From the NCBI RefSeq assembly GCF_039543385.1, contig NZ_BAABJQ010000002.1, forward strand, positions 372,001 to 436,000: DNA of 64,000 bases. The letters are read 5' to 3'. Numbering within the stretch: the stretch's first letter is position 1; each line of letters begins with the position of its first letter. This document shows positions 26,292-34,403 of the stretch, in pieces. The position numbers were made by a program, and so were the translations under genes. The stretch is from Rugosimonospora acidiphila. Its GTDB lineage: Bacteria; Actinomycetota; Actinomycetes; Mycobacteriales; Micromonosporaceae. The notes under the pieces were generated by a model that was not told where the DNA came from, ran no database searches, and saw only the letters and a program-made list of their open reading frames with translations.

Positions 26292-26318
26292 GTGATAATG
26301 CGCCTCAGTTGCTGAGGC
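26292..26318. promoter_or_regulatory. Candidate operator upstream of the binding-protein gene
   Basis: GTGATAATGCGCCTCA (26292-26307) shares GTGATAAYGCGCYT with the site at 26451. It overlaps a perfect inverted repeat GCCTCAG-ttg-CTGAGGC (26302-26318). The position between the divergent starts (26098 and 26492) suits repression by the adjacent LacI protein. Confidence 0.5.
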
Positions 26319-26450
26319 CACACCATACGAGCGGGTCATCCCGCTGTCAACAGCGGCCTACGCCCGGTGAACACGAAGTACCCAGCCTAGCAACGGAAAC
26401 GGGGGCGGCTCCCGCTTGACTCGGTCGACCGGGCGCGGCTAACGTCGACT

Positions 26451-26469
26451 GTGATAACGCGCTTAATCA
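26451..26469. promoter_or_regulatory. Candidate LacI operator upstream of the lacI-like gene
   Basis: GTGATAACGCGCTTAATCA is an imperfect palindrome centred on GCGC (TGAT...ATCA ends), as expected of LacI-family operators. It lies about 23 bases before the GTG start and shares its left half with the element at 26292, suggesting autoregulation and divergent control. Confidence 0.55.
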
Positions 26470-26491
26470 TCGATCGGCCCGGACAGGGAAG

Positions 26492-27559
26492 GTGACGGCT
26501 CGGATGGACGCCCAGCCCCGCAAGCGCCCGACCCAGGCGGACGTCGGGCGCCTCGCTCGGGTCTCCCCGGCGGTGGTCTCCGCCGTGGTCAACGGGCGCG
26601 GCGGCGGTGTGCGGGTCAGCGACCAGACCGCGGACCGCGTCTGGGAGGCCATCCGGCAACTGGGGTACGTGCCCAACGTCGCGGCCCGCACCCTCGCCGG
26701 CGGGCGTAACAACATCGTGGGCGTCTTCACCTACGAGGCCGTCTTCCCGACCGAGGCGAAGAGCTTCTACCACGACTTCCTCGCCGGCATCGAGGAGGAG
26801 GCGGAGGAGCGGGGCTGCCACATCCTGCTGTTCACCGGATCGCGCGGCGAGGGTCGCCGCCGCAGCATCTACAAGGACGGCGTCAACACTCTGCAACTGG
26901 CGGATGGAGCGGTCCTACTCGGCCAGGACGAGGACCGCGAGGAGCTGGCCGAACTGCTGCGCGACCGCTACCCGTGTGTCTTCGTCGGGCGGCGAGAGAT
27001 CGCCGGCGGCGACGCCTCCTACGCCGCGGCCGACTACGCCTCCGCCGCCCAGCGCATGGTCGACTTCATCGTCGAGCACGGACACCGGCGGATCGGGAGG
27101 ATCCAGAGCGCCTGGCGCCACGAGGCGCTCATCGACCGCGAGGCGGGATTCGTCGCCGGGTGCCGCCGGCACGACGCCGCCATCGACTCGGTCGACACAC
27201 TGGTGGCGCCGTCCGGGGACGCCGTCGCGAACCTCGTACGGATCCTCATCGACCAGCAGGTCAGCTGCGTGGTGACCGACGACCACGCGGCCGCCGTAAC
27301 CGCGTGCCGGACGGCGCGGGCGCGGGGGCTGCGGATCCCGGAGGACCTGTCCGTCGTGGCCCTGGGCGACTACCCCGGTGACGACGCCGGAGACCAGCCG
27401 ATCACCACCGTGATCACGCCCCGCCGGCAGATGGGCATGGAGGCCGTCCGGTTGCTCGCCGGGCTGCTCGACGATCCTGCCGATACTCGCCCGCGCCGCA
27501 CCGTTCTCGACTGCGGCCTGCGGCTGGGCACGACGGTGGCGGCACCGCCCCGCCACTGA
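26492..27559 (+). CDS. LacI-family transcriptional regulator of glycan locus A
   Basis: 355-residue repressor. The helix-turn-helix is TQADVGRLARVSPAVVSAVV, the hinge helix is VPNVAARTLAG, and the rest is a periplasmic-binding-like effector domain. Its effector domain closely resembles the LacI protein at 47540-48622 (EAVFPT, FLxGxEEE, IYxDGVNxLxLxDGAVLLG, FxGRRE), marking a paralogous pair. GTG 26492 is called; ATG 26504 is a plausible alternative. It is divergent from the binding-protein/GH16 genes and 112 bases upstream of the oxidoreductase/permease genes. Expected effector: a sugar or derivative produced in this locus. Confidence 0.9.
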   Translation: MTARMDAQPRKRPTQADVGRLARVSPAVVSAVVNGRGGGVRVSDQTADRVWEAIRQLGYVPNVAARTLAGGRNNIVGVFTYEAVFPTEAKSFYHDFLAGIEEEAEERGCHILLFTGSRGEGRRRSIYKDGVNTLQLADGAVLLGQDEDREELAELLRDRYPCVFVGRREIAGGDASYAAADYASAAQRMVDFIVEHGHRRIGRIQSAWRHEALIDREAGFVAGCRRHDAAIDSVDTLVAPSGDAVANLVRILIDQQVSCVVTDDHAAAVTACRTARARGLRIPEDLSVVALGDYPGDDAGDQPITTVITPRRQMGMEAVRLLAGLLDDPADTRPRRTVLDCGLRLGTTVAAPPRH

Positions 27560-27587
27560 GCCCGCCGACCATTCAGCTCGCCGACCA

Positions 27588-27635
27588 CCCCGATCGCCAG
27601 TCGCCCCGATCGCCAGTCGCCCGGATCGCCAGTCG
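27588..27635. repeat. Three tandem 16-base repeats between lacI and the oxidoreductase
   Basis: Units CCCCGATCGCCAGTCG at 27588-27603 and 27604-27619 and CCCGGATCGCCAGTCG at 27620-27635. They fill much of the 112-base gap after the regulator stop. Each unit contains the palindrome CGATCG or GGATCG. Confidence 0.9.
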
Positions 27636-27671
27636 CCGGGGCGCACCTTTACGCACGAGGGAGAGGCCCAC

Positions 27672-29288
27672 ATGCCTGAGCGACGCTGCGATGTTCTCGT
27701 GGTCGGTGGCGGCCTGGGCGGCATCGCGGCCGCGCTGGCCGCGGTGCGACTGGGTCGGCAGGTCATCCTCACCGAGCAGACCGACTGGCTCGGCGGGCAG
27801 CTCACCGCCCAGGCCGTGCCGCCGGACGAGCACCCGTGGATCGAAGAGTTCGGCTGCACCCGGGGATACCGGCGACTGCGCACCGGCATCCGGGACTACT
27901 ACCGGCGCAACTACCCGCTGACCGAGGCGGCCCGCACAGCGCCCGAGCTCAATCCGGGCAAGGGCCGGGTGAGCCGGATCTGCGCGGAGCCCCGGGCGTC
28001 GCTCGCCGCGATCGACGAGCTGCTCGCCCCGTACCGGGCAGACCGCTCGCTGGAGGTGCTGATCCGTTGCCGGCCGGTCCGGGTCGACACCGACGGCGAC
28101 CGGATCGCGGCGGTGACGCTGCTCGACGAGGACAGCGGCACCGAACTGGTGGTGTCGGCGTCGTACGTGCTTGACGCGACCGAACTCGGGGACCTGCTGG
28201 AACTGGCCGGCGTCGAGCACGTCACCGGCGCCGAGAGCCGGGAGCAGACCGGCGAGCCGCACGCGCTGCCCGGCCCGGCCCAGCCGTTGGACCAGCAGGC
28301 CTTCACCTTCTGCTTCGCCTTGGACTACCGGCCGGGCGAGGACCACACCATCGACCGACCGCAGCAGTACGGGTTCTGGCGCGATTACCGGGCGGACTTC
28401 TGGCCAGGCCCGCTGCTGAGCTGGTGGGACGTGTTTCCGGCACAGCTCACGCCGTACTCCAGGGCAATCTTCGAGGACCCCCGCGAGTACGCCAACGCCC
28501 ACTCGTTCGACCTCTGGCGGTACCGGCGGATCCTGTACCGCAAGCACTTCGCCCAGCCCCCGGCCAGCGACGTGACGCTGGTGAACTGGCCGCAGGCCGA
28601 CTACTGGCTCGGTCCCCTGGTCGGGGTCGACGAACAGCGGCGGCGGCGCAACCTGGCCGCGGCCAGGCAGCTGAGCCTGTCGTTCCTGTACTGGATGCAG
28701 ACCGAGGCGCCCACCCTCGACGGCGGCACCGGCTATCCGGGCCTGCGGCTGCGGGAAGACGTCATGGGTACCGCCGACGGGCTGGCCAAGCAGCCCTACG
28801 TCCGGGAGTCGCGGCGCATCCGCGCCGAGTTCACCGTGCGGGAACAGCATGTCGGGGTCGCCGCGCGCAGCGGCCTCACCGGCGCCGAGGAGTTCCACGA
28901 CTCGGTCGGCATCGGCAGCTACCGCATCGACCTGCACCCCAGCACCGGCGGCCCGGCCGGACCCCGCACCTTCGTCGACGTCGAGACCTGGCCGTTCCAG
29001 ATCCCGCTGGGCGCCCTGTTGCCGGTGCGGGTGGAGAACCTGCTGCCGGCGGGAAAGAACATCGGCAGCACCCACATCACCAACGGGTGTTACAGACTGC
29101 ACCCGGTGGAGTGGGGTATCGGCGAGGCGGCCGGCGCGCTGGCCGCGCACTGCCTCAACACCGCGCTCGTGCCGCGCCAGGTGCGGGCGGACCCGGCCCG
29201 GCTCGACGAGTTCCAGGATCTGCTCACCGAACTGGGTGTGGAGCTCGCCTGGCCGGTCGAGGTACGGACGATGAAGAAATACTACTGA
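27672..29288 (+). CDS. FAD-dependent oxidoreductase, PF12831 (FAD_oxidored) type, copy A
   Basis: 538-residue flavoprotein. The Rossmann FAD site is DVLVVGGGLGGIAAALAAVR, followed by the acidic ribose contact in LTEQTDWLGGQLTAQ. The C-terminal FAD contact STHITNGCYRLHPVEWGIGE then AAGALAA is characteristic of PF12831. There is no signal peptide, so it is probably cytosolic and acts on an imported compound. ATG 27672 is preceded by GAGGGAGAGG. It is closely similar along its whole length to the protein at 38462-40075. Members of this family recur in glycan-use loci but their reaction is poorly defined; oxidation of a sugar or sugar acid is inference. It is co-directional with two permease genes 47 bases downstream. 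Confidence 0.88.
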   Translation: MPERRCDVLVVGGGLGGIAAALAAVRLGRQVILTEQTDWLGGQLTAQAVPPDEHPWIEEFGCTRGYRRLRTGIRDYYRRNYPLTEAARTAPELNPGKGRVSRICAEPRASLAAIDELLAPYRADRSLEVLIRCRPVRVDTDGDRIAAVTLLDEDSGTELVVSASYVLDATELGDLLELAGVEHVTGAESREQTGEPHALPGPAQPLDQQAFTFCFALDYRPGEDHTIDRPQQYGFWRDYRADFWPGPLLSWWDVFPAQLTPYSRAIFEDPREYANAHSFDLWRYRRILYRKHFAQPPASDVTLVNWPQADYWLGPLVGVDEQRRRRNLAAARQLSLSFLYWMQTEAPTLDGGTGYPGLRLREDVMGTADGLAKQPYVRESRRIRAEFTVREQHVGVAARSGLTGAEEFHDSVGIGSYRIDLHPSTGGPAGPRTFVDVETWPFQIPLGALLPVRVENLLPAGKNIGSTHITNGCYRLHPVEWGIGEAAGALAAHCLNTALVPRQVRADPARLDEFQDLLTELGVELAWPVEVRTMKKYY

Positions 29289-29335
29289 GCTTTTCCCGCA
29301 CGCCCCGCCCGCCGGGGCGGACCGAGGAGGGTGCA

Positions 29336-30313
29336 ATGGCCGTCGATACCGCGATCGGCAAGGCCGAGACCACGACGCGAGCCGTGCTGGCGCCGCCGCG
29401 CCGGCCGTCGCTGCGGGTCCGGTGGCGTCGGGACCGGACGCTGCTGCTGATCGCGCTGCCCGGCCTCGCCGCGCTGCTGGTCTTCCACTACCTGCCGCTG
29501 CTGGGCAATGTGATCGCCTTCAAGGACTATCAGCCGTATCTGGGCATCACCGAGTCACCCTGGGTCGGGCTGACCAACTTCCGCGCCATCTTCACCGGCG
29601 ACCCGGCCTTCCTCAACGCGGTACTCAACACGCTGGTCATCTCGATGCTTCAGGTGCTCTTCGTATTTCCGGTACCCATCGGGCTGGCGCTGCTGCTCAA
29701 CTCGATGGCCTCCGAACGGCTCAAACGCGTCGTGCAGTCCGTGCTCTACCTGCCGCACTTCCTGTCCTGGGTCATCGTGGTGGCCATCTTCCAGTTCATG
29801 CTCGGCAACACCGGACTGGTCAACACTTTCCTGCACGCCCATGGCGGCGGCGGCTTCGACCTGATCGGCAATCCGGGACTGTTCAAGGAGTTGGTGACCA
29901 GTCAGGTGATCTGGAAGGACACCGGCTGGGGGACGATCCTGTTCCTCGCCGCGCTGTCCCGCGTAGACCCGGCGCTCTACGAGGTCGCCCAGATGGACGG
30001 GGCCTCCCGGATGCGCCAGCTCTGGCACGTCACCCTGCCGGGGATCAAGTCGGTGATCGTGCTGGTGCTCATCCTGCGCCTCGGCGACGTGCTCTCGGTC
30101 GGCTTCGAGCAGATCCTGCTGCAGCAGAACGCGGTGGGCCCCCACGCCTCCGAGGTTCTGGACACCTACATCTACAACAACGCGGTGGTGGCCGGCGGTT
30201 GGGGTGTCTCCGCGGCGGTCGGTCTCATCAAGGGACTGATCGGCGTGGCCCTGGTACTCGGCGCCAACAAGATCGCGCACATCTTCGGAGAGCGGGGCGT
30301 GTACCAGGGATGA
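29336..30313 (+). CDS. Carbohydrate ABC transporter permease (LplB/MalF-like)
   Basis: 325-residue inner-membrane permease. A basic N-terminus (RPSLRVRWRRDRTLLLIALP) leads into six membrane helices. The EAA coupling loop is YEVAQMDGASRMRQLWHVTL followed by PGIKSVIV. LPLLGNVIAFKDYQPYLG and the ending GERGVYQG are typical of LplB-type proteins paired with LplA-type lipoproteins. ATG 29336 follows GAGGAGGG. It overlaps the next permease gene by four bases. A small GC-rich hairpin in the 47-base gap before it may tune expression. Confidence 0.92.
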   Translation: MAVDTAIGKAETTTRAVLAPPRRPSLRVRWRRDRTLLLIALPGLAALLVFHYLPLLGNVIAFKDYQPYLGITESPWVGLTNFRAIFTGDPAFLNAVLNTLVISMLQVLFVFPVPIGLALLLNSMASERLKRVVQSVLYLPHFLSWVIVVAIFQFMLGNTGLVNTFLHAHGGGGFDLIGNPGLFKELVTSQVIWKDTGWGTILFLAALSRVDPALYEVAQMDGASRMRQLWHVTLPGIKSVIVLVLILRLGDVLSVGFEQILLQQNAVGPHASEVLDTYIYNNAVVAGGWGVSAAVGLIKGLIGVALVLGANKIAHIFGERGVYQG

Positions 30314-31224
30314 GCATCGGAATTTCCAGAGGCCGCCGACCGGTCGGCGCCGGGCTGGCAGTCGCGCTCGCCCCGCTACGGGCCGTCAAGGGACTGGTCC
30401 TCACGTTGTGCTGCCTGGTCGTGGTCGTGCCGCTGCTGGCGGTCGTCTCGACCAGTCTCGCCGATCCGCGACAGGTCAACGAGGCCGGTGGGTTCGTCCT
30501 GTGGCCGCGCCATCCCAGCCTCGCCGCGTATCGGGCGGTCTTCGCGGGCGGGGTGGTGACCCATGCGATCCTGGTCTCGGTCGCCATCACCCTGGTCGGC
30601 ACCGTGCTCTCCCTGGCCAGCACCGCGCTGCTCGCCTACGGACTGTCCAGACCGGGTAGCCTCGGCTCCCGGCCGATACTGATGGTCCTGCTGTTCAGCG
30701 TGCTGTTCTCACCGGGAATCATCCCGATGTACCTCGTCGTGAAGCAGCTGGGGTTGCTCAACAGCTACTGGTCGCTGATCCTGCCGGTGCTGATCAACGG
30801 ATTCAATGTCATCGTCATGCGGGAGTTCTTCCTCGGACTGCCCCAGGAACTGCTCGACGCCGCCCGCATCGACGGCGCCGGCGAGCTGAGCATCCTGTTC
30901 CGCGTCGTGCTCCCGCTGTCCAAGGCGATCCTGGCGGTGGTCGGCCTGTTCTACGCGGTGGCCTACTGGAACAGCTTCTTCTCCGCGCTGCTCTACCTCG
31001 CCGATACCGTCAAATGGCCGTTGCAGCTGGTCCTGCGCACCTACGTGGTGAACAACGCCGCGATCGGGGTGGACGCCTCGGCGCTGGCCGGTGCGCCGGC
31101 ACCACCGCAGCAGTCACTGCAGATGGCGATCCTCGTCATCAGCCTCGTGCCGATCCTGCTGCTCTACCCCTTGCTGCAGCGGCACTTCGCCAAGGGCATC
31201 CTGCTCGGCGCGGTCAAGGGATAG
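30310..31224 (+). CDS. Carbohydrate ABC transporter permease (LplC/MalG-like)
   Basis: 304-residue inner-membrane permease. It has six predicted helices, the EAA-type loop ELLDAARIDGAGELSILFRV followed by VLPLSKAIL, and the ending HFAKGILLGAVKG that is almost invariant in LplC/YtcP proteins. VVVPLLAVVSTSLADP and GLLNSYWSLILPVLINGFN are also family-like. ATG 30310 overlaps the stop of the preceding permease (ATGA). With the 24467 lipoprotein it completes the importer of locus A. It ends 40 bases before a hairpin terminator. Confidence 0.93.
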   Translation: MSIGISRGRRPVGAGLAVALAPLRAVKGLVLTLCCLVVVVPLLAVVSTSLADPRQVNEAGGFVLWPRHPSLAAYRAVFAGGVVTHAILVSVAITLVGTVLSLASTALLAYGLSRPGSLGSRPILMVLLFSVLFSPGIIPMYLVVKQLGLLNSYWSLILPVLINGFNVIVMREFFLGLPQELLDAARIDGAGELSILFRVVLPLSKAILAVVGLFYAVAYWNSFFSALLYLADTVKWPLQLVLRTYVVNNAAIGVDASALAGAPAPPQQSLQMAILVISLVPILLLYPLLQRHFAKGILLGAVKG

Positions 31225-31263
31225 GCCGGCCCGAGCGGAACGGCGCTCAAAGGCCAGGACAGG

Positions 31264-31283
31264 CACGGCCCGCACGGGCCGTG
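31264..31283 (+). terminator. Hairpin after the locus A permease genes
   Basis: CACGGCCCG-ca-CGGGCCGTG, nine complementary bases per arm, 40 bases after the permease stop and 21 bases before the lspA start. It could also influence lspA translation. Confidence 0.6.
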
Positions 31284-31304
31284 GCCGTCTGCCAGAATTG
31301 CCGC

Positions 31305-31811
31305 ATGCATCCGATCGCAGCAGCCCGCCGGCTCGTGTGGCTGATGGCCCTGGCCGGGTTCGCGGCGGACCAGATCACGAAGGCACTGGTCGCGGCACAT
31401 CTCGAGGGACAGCCACCGATCCAGGTCGTGGGCGACCTCGTGAGCTTGAACGCCTCCCGGAACTCGGGGGCCGCGTTCTCGTTCGCCCCCGCGGCGACGG
31501 CGGTATTCACCCTGGTCGCGATCGGCGTCGTCGTGGTCATCGTCCGGGCGGCCTCCGCCCTGCGGTCCACCGGCTGGGCGATGGCACTCGGGTTGGTCCT
31601 GGCGGGCGCGGCCGGCAATCTGACCGATCGTCTGCTGCGTGCCCCGGGCCTCGGCCGCGGCGCGGTCGTCGACTTCATCGACGTGCGACACTTCGCGACC
31701 TTCAACCTCGCCGACGCCTGCATCACCTGTGGGGCCGTCCTCGCCGTCCTGCTGAGCATGCGCGGCATCCCCATGACCCAGAAGACGGCGCCCACCGCCG
31801 AACCGGCGTAG
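31305..31811 (+). CDS. lspA: Signal peptidase II (prolipoprotein signal peptidase)
   Basis: 168-residue membrane aspartyl protease that removes the signal peptide of prolipoproteins after lipidation. Family motifs are intact: FAADQITKALV, NASRNSGAAFSF, GNLTDRLLRAPGLG, VVDFIDVRHFATFNLADA. The two catalytic Asp residues lie in GNLTDR and NLADA. Four hydrophobic segments match the family. ATG 31305 is chosen because it directly precedes the first helix. The chromosomal copy in actinomycetes usually lies near rluD/ileS; here it is isolated between loci, so it may be a second copy. Confidence 0.92.
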   Translation: MHPIAAARRLVWLMALAGFAADQITKALVAAHLEGQPPIQVVGDLVSLNASRNSGAAFSFAPAATAVFTLVAIGVVVVIVRAASALRSTGWAMALGLVLAGAAGNLTDRLLRAPGLGRGAVVDFIDVRHFATFNLADACITCGAVLAVLLSMRGIPMTQKTAPTAEPA

Positions 31812-31872
31812 CCAGCACGGGCCGGACTGGACCCAGCGGTGGTCCCGCCCCTGACCGTCGGTGCCAGCTGCG

Positions 31873-32089
31873 TCAGTCGGTCAGGCCGGCGCTGATCAGC
31901 CAGATGTGTTCGCAGGTCGCGGACGCCTTCCGCAGCGCCTCGCGGGACTCCTGTGAGGCGTGGTAGAAAGTCCGCTCGACCATCCAGCACAGGGCGCGCG
32001 CCATCGCTGACGCTTGGTCCGCTTCGTCGCTGGCGGCAACGCCGGCTCGTTCCAGGACGGCGGTGATGGCCGTGATGAACAGGAGTGAC
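31873..32089 (-). pseudogene. TetR-family regulator C-terminal remnant
   Basis: The minus strand encodes FITAITAVLERAG..EADQASAMARALCWMVERTF then YHASQESREALRKASATCEH and IWLISAGLTD, ending in TGA at 31873-31875. This is a typical TetR ligand-domain end (CWMxERTxYxxS). No DNA-binding domain or start is present; the frame runs into the stop of the hydrolase gene at 32091. The 5' two thirds have been lost. Confidence 0.65.
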
Positions 32090-32090
32090 C

Positions 32091-32633
32091 TCAGTCGGCG
32101 GTCTCGGCGAGGAGGTCTCGGAGTAGCCGCTCACCCTGGGGCCACGGGCCGAAGCCGGCGGCGGGGTTGACGTGGCCGGCGTCGCCGAGGTCCACCAACC
32201 GCGCGCCCCACTGTTGGGCAATCAGCCGGGACCAGCCGATCTCTGCCCAGGGGTCGGTGCGGCTGGCCGCCAGGACAGTCGGAAACGGCAACGGATTCGC
32301 CCCGGGCGGGCCGAAACCGGCGATCGGCGCACCGAGGGACGCCGAATGGTCGATATCGGGCGGCGCCACCAACAGCGCCGCGCGGACCCGGGCGTCGTGC
32401 CGATGCGCCCAATGGGCGACGGTGTGACAGCCGAGACTGTGCGCGACCAGCACCACCGGTCCGGTGGCCCGCTGGATCGTGTCGTGCAATGCGGCGACCC
32501 ACTCGTCCAGGTCCGGCCGATCCCAGTCCCGCTGCTCGACCCGCACGGCGCCGCGCCGGTCCCGGAGCCAGTGGGACTGCCAGTGATCATGCCCGGAACC
32601 ACCCAGGCCCGGCACGACGATCATGTTCTCCAT
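32091..32633 (-). CDS. RBBP9/YdeN-type alpha/beta serine hydrolase
   Basis: 180-residue cytosolic hydrolase. Catalytic residues are readable: nucleophile Ser in VLVAHSLGCHTVAHWA, Asp in AASRTDPWAEIGWS, and His in LGDAGHVNPAAGFGPWPQGE. The opening IVVPGLGGSGHDHWQSHW is diagnostic of the RBBP9/YdeN family (PF06821), normally 170-190 residues, so it is full length. Physiological substrate unknown; small esters are typical in vitro. Confidence 0.9.
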   Translation of the reverse strand: MENMIVVPGLGGSGHDHWQSHWLRDRRGAVRVEQRDWDRPDLDEWVAALHDTIQRATGPVVLVAHSLGCHTVAHWAHRHDARVRAALLVAPPDIDHSASLGAPIAGFGPPGANPLPFPTVLAASRTDPWAEIGWSRLIAQQWGARLVDLGDAGHVNPAAGFGPWPQGERLLRDLLAETAD

Positions 32634-32727
32634 GGCGGAGACGGTAGTGCCCCGGCCTCACCGCCGCCGAGTACCGCACACCGCCCGCCGGTCCAGTGCC
32701 CGCACCGGCGCCGGCGCACGGCCGGGT

Positions 32728-33321
32728 TCACGACCTGAAGATGGCCCTCACCTCGACGCCGGCGTAGCCGGCAAGGACGTAGCCGGCGAGAGGATCGGCC
32801 CACCACCAGCCCTGAGTGGCGTTGAGCACCAGACCGGCGAGCACCGCGGCGGCGAGCACGCCGTCGATGAGGGTGACTCGGCCCTCCGTGCGCAGCACCG
32901 GGTTGTCCAACGCCGCTCCGGTGCGGGCCTTGCCCGCCGCCAACCCGAGCATGGCGATGGTGGTGGCCGCCGTCCAACCGATACCTGCCGGGCTGTGTCG
33001 AGGGTGATAGCCGGCGAGCAGTACGACGCTGGACTGCGCGAGAAGATACGCGGCCAGGAGCGCGAACGCCACGCCGATCATCCGTAGCGCTCGCCGCTGC
33101 CGATCCCCACCCGTACCCGAGAGTTCCCAGACCACCACGACGGACGCGCCGATCTCGATCAGCGAGTCGAGTCCGAAGCCGGCCAGGGCGGCCGATCGGG
33201 CAGCGATCGCCGCGATGGCCAGGACCACGATGCCGACGACGTTCCAGCCCAGTGTCAGATATTCCAGGGCGAAGCCACGCCGCAGCAAGCGCCTGCGAAC
33301 CGCCTCATCTGCGAAAGCCAC
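32728..33321 (-). CDS. CDF-like cation transporter
   Basis: 197-residue membrane protein with five to six hydrophobic segments. Features of the cation diffusion facilitator fold are present: the first helix FALEYLTLGWNVVGIVVL, the metal-site-like AGFGLDSLIEIGASVVVVWE, and a second acidic position in TLIDGVLAAAVLAGLVLNAT. There is no cytosolic C-terminal metal-sensing domain, so it belongs to the short TMEM163-like group. GTG 33321 is the start. A role in exporting a divalent metal is inferred; no regulator is adjacent. Confidence 0.75.
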   Translation of the reverse strand: MAFADEAVRRRLLRRGFALEYLTLGWNVVGIVVLAIAAIAARSAALAGFGLDSLIEIGASVVVVWELSGTGGDRQRRALRMIGVAFALLAAYLLAQSSVVLLAGYHPRHSPAGIGWTAATTIAMLGLAAGKARTGAALDNPVLRTEGRVTLIDGVLAAAVLAGLVLNATQGWWWADPLAGYVLAGYAGVEVRAIFRS

Positions 33322-33402
33322 CCGCCCATTATCACGCCGCTACGGTTGCCAGCCGATGTCGGAATTCCACGACCTCCGGCGAGCTCGTTGTCCGGGTAGG
33401 GT

Positions 33403-34305
33403 TCAGCGGTCGCAGCCACCCTCCTTGTCGGGCCGCACGTACGCCCGGGTGAGGTCGGTGATGCCCTTGTACGCGTACGGGTCCTCACCGGCGACCAGCA
33501 CGACGTCGCGGTAGTCCCAGTTGGCCGGTGAGCGGCCGGCCGGAATCTTCCACGGCAGCGGCGAGGTCGCGCTCATGTAGTGGTTCGCCAGCGCCCGCCG
33601 GTACCCGTGCCGGCCGGTGTTGGGCAGCGAGCGATGCAGCAGGTACCCGTTGAAGACCACCGCCGATCCGGCCGGAACCTCCACCGGTACGGCGTCCTCG
33701 TCGCGGTACGGGAAGTCGTACGCCTCCACCGAGCAGTCGAAGCGGGGGTCGTCCTGCTCCCGGTCGGGGTAGAGCACCCCGCGCCGGTGCGATCCGGGAA
33801 GCACCCACAGGCAGCCGTTCTCCACCGTCGCGTCGTCCAGCGCGATCCACACCGCGGTCAGCGACCGGTCGCGAGTCGGAATGAACAGCTCGTCCTGGTG
33901 CCAGGGCTGGCCGGGCCTGCCCTCCGCCTTGATGAACAGCATCGACTGCATCGCCTTGACGTCCGGCCCGATGACCCGGGTCAGCACGTCGAGCACCCGT
34001 CGGTGTGCCAGCGACCGGCGCACGACGGCCGACAGCTTGTGCGGGTGGTGGACGCACAGGTACCGGCGCAGCACGTCGGCGTCCGGCTCGTCCGGGGCGC
34101 TGGTTGGCCGACCGTCGATCGCGCCCAGCTCGCCGCGGCACAGGCGCACCGCCTCCGCGTTGACTTCGGCCACCTCGCCAGGCGTCAAGGCACCCCGCAG
34201 GACCCCGTACCCGTCCACCCGAACCTGCTCGATCAGCGCGTCGGAGACGGTGTCGTGGTGGACGACCGACCGCGCCGCGGGCACGGTCGAGTTACTCCCG
34301 GCCAT
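33403..34305 (-). CDS. Phytanoyl-CoA dioxygenase (PhyH) family protein
   Basis: 300-residue Fe(II)/2-oxoglutarate-dependent oxygenase that hydroxylates a small molecule while decarboxylating 2-oxoglutarate. The iron ligands are visible as H and D of PGQPWHQDELFIP and the distal His of VFNGYLLHRSLPNTGRHGYR, whose Arg would bind 2-oxoglutarate. WVLPGSHRRGVL is a family signature. ATG 34305 is preceded by GAGGAG. The gene is divergent from an AraC regulator, a pairing frequently seen in sugar-use regions. Substrate unknown. Confidence 0.88.
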   Translation of the reverse strand: MAGSNSTVPAARSVVHHDTVSDALIEQVRVDGYGVLRGALTPGEVAEVNAEAVRLCRGELGAIDGRPTSAPDEPDADVLRRYLCVHHPHKLSAVVRRSLAHRRVLDVLTRVIGPDVKAMQSMLFIKAEGRPGQPWHQDELFIPTRDRSLTAVWIALDDATVENGCLWVLPGSHRRGVLYPDREQDDPRFDCSVEAYDFPYRDEDAVPVEVPAGSAVVFNGYLLHRSLPNTGRHGYRRALANHYMSATSPLPWKIPAGRSPANWDYRDVVLVAGEDPYAYKGITDLTRAYVRPDKEGGCDR

Positions 34306-34403
34306 CGCTGCTCCTCGTGTCAGTAGGCGATCTAACTGGCACCAGTATCTGTGGAAGCACCCTGACCGGCCATGTCCACGGCACCCCGGTAACCTGTCTG
34401 TTC

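Noticed and set aside
28424..29335. Upstream extension of the LplB-like permease
   Set aside because: It overlaps the flavoprotein in another frame and is Arg-rich; ATG 29336 has a strong ribosome site and a typical permease N-terminus.
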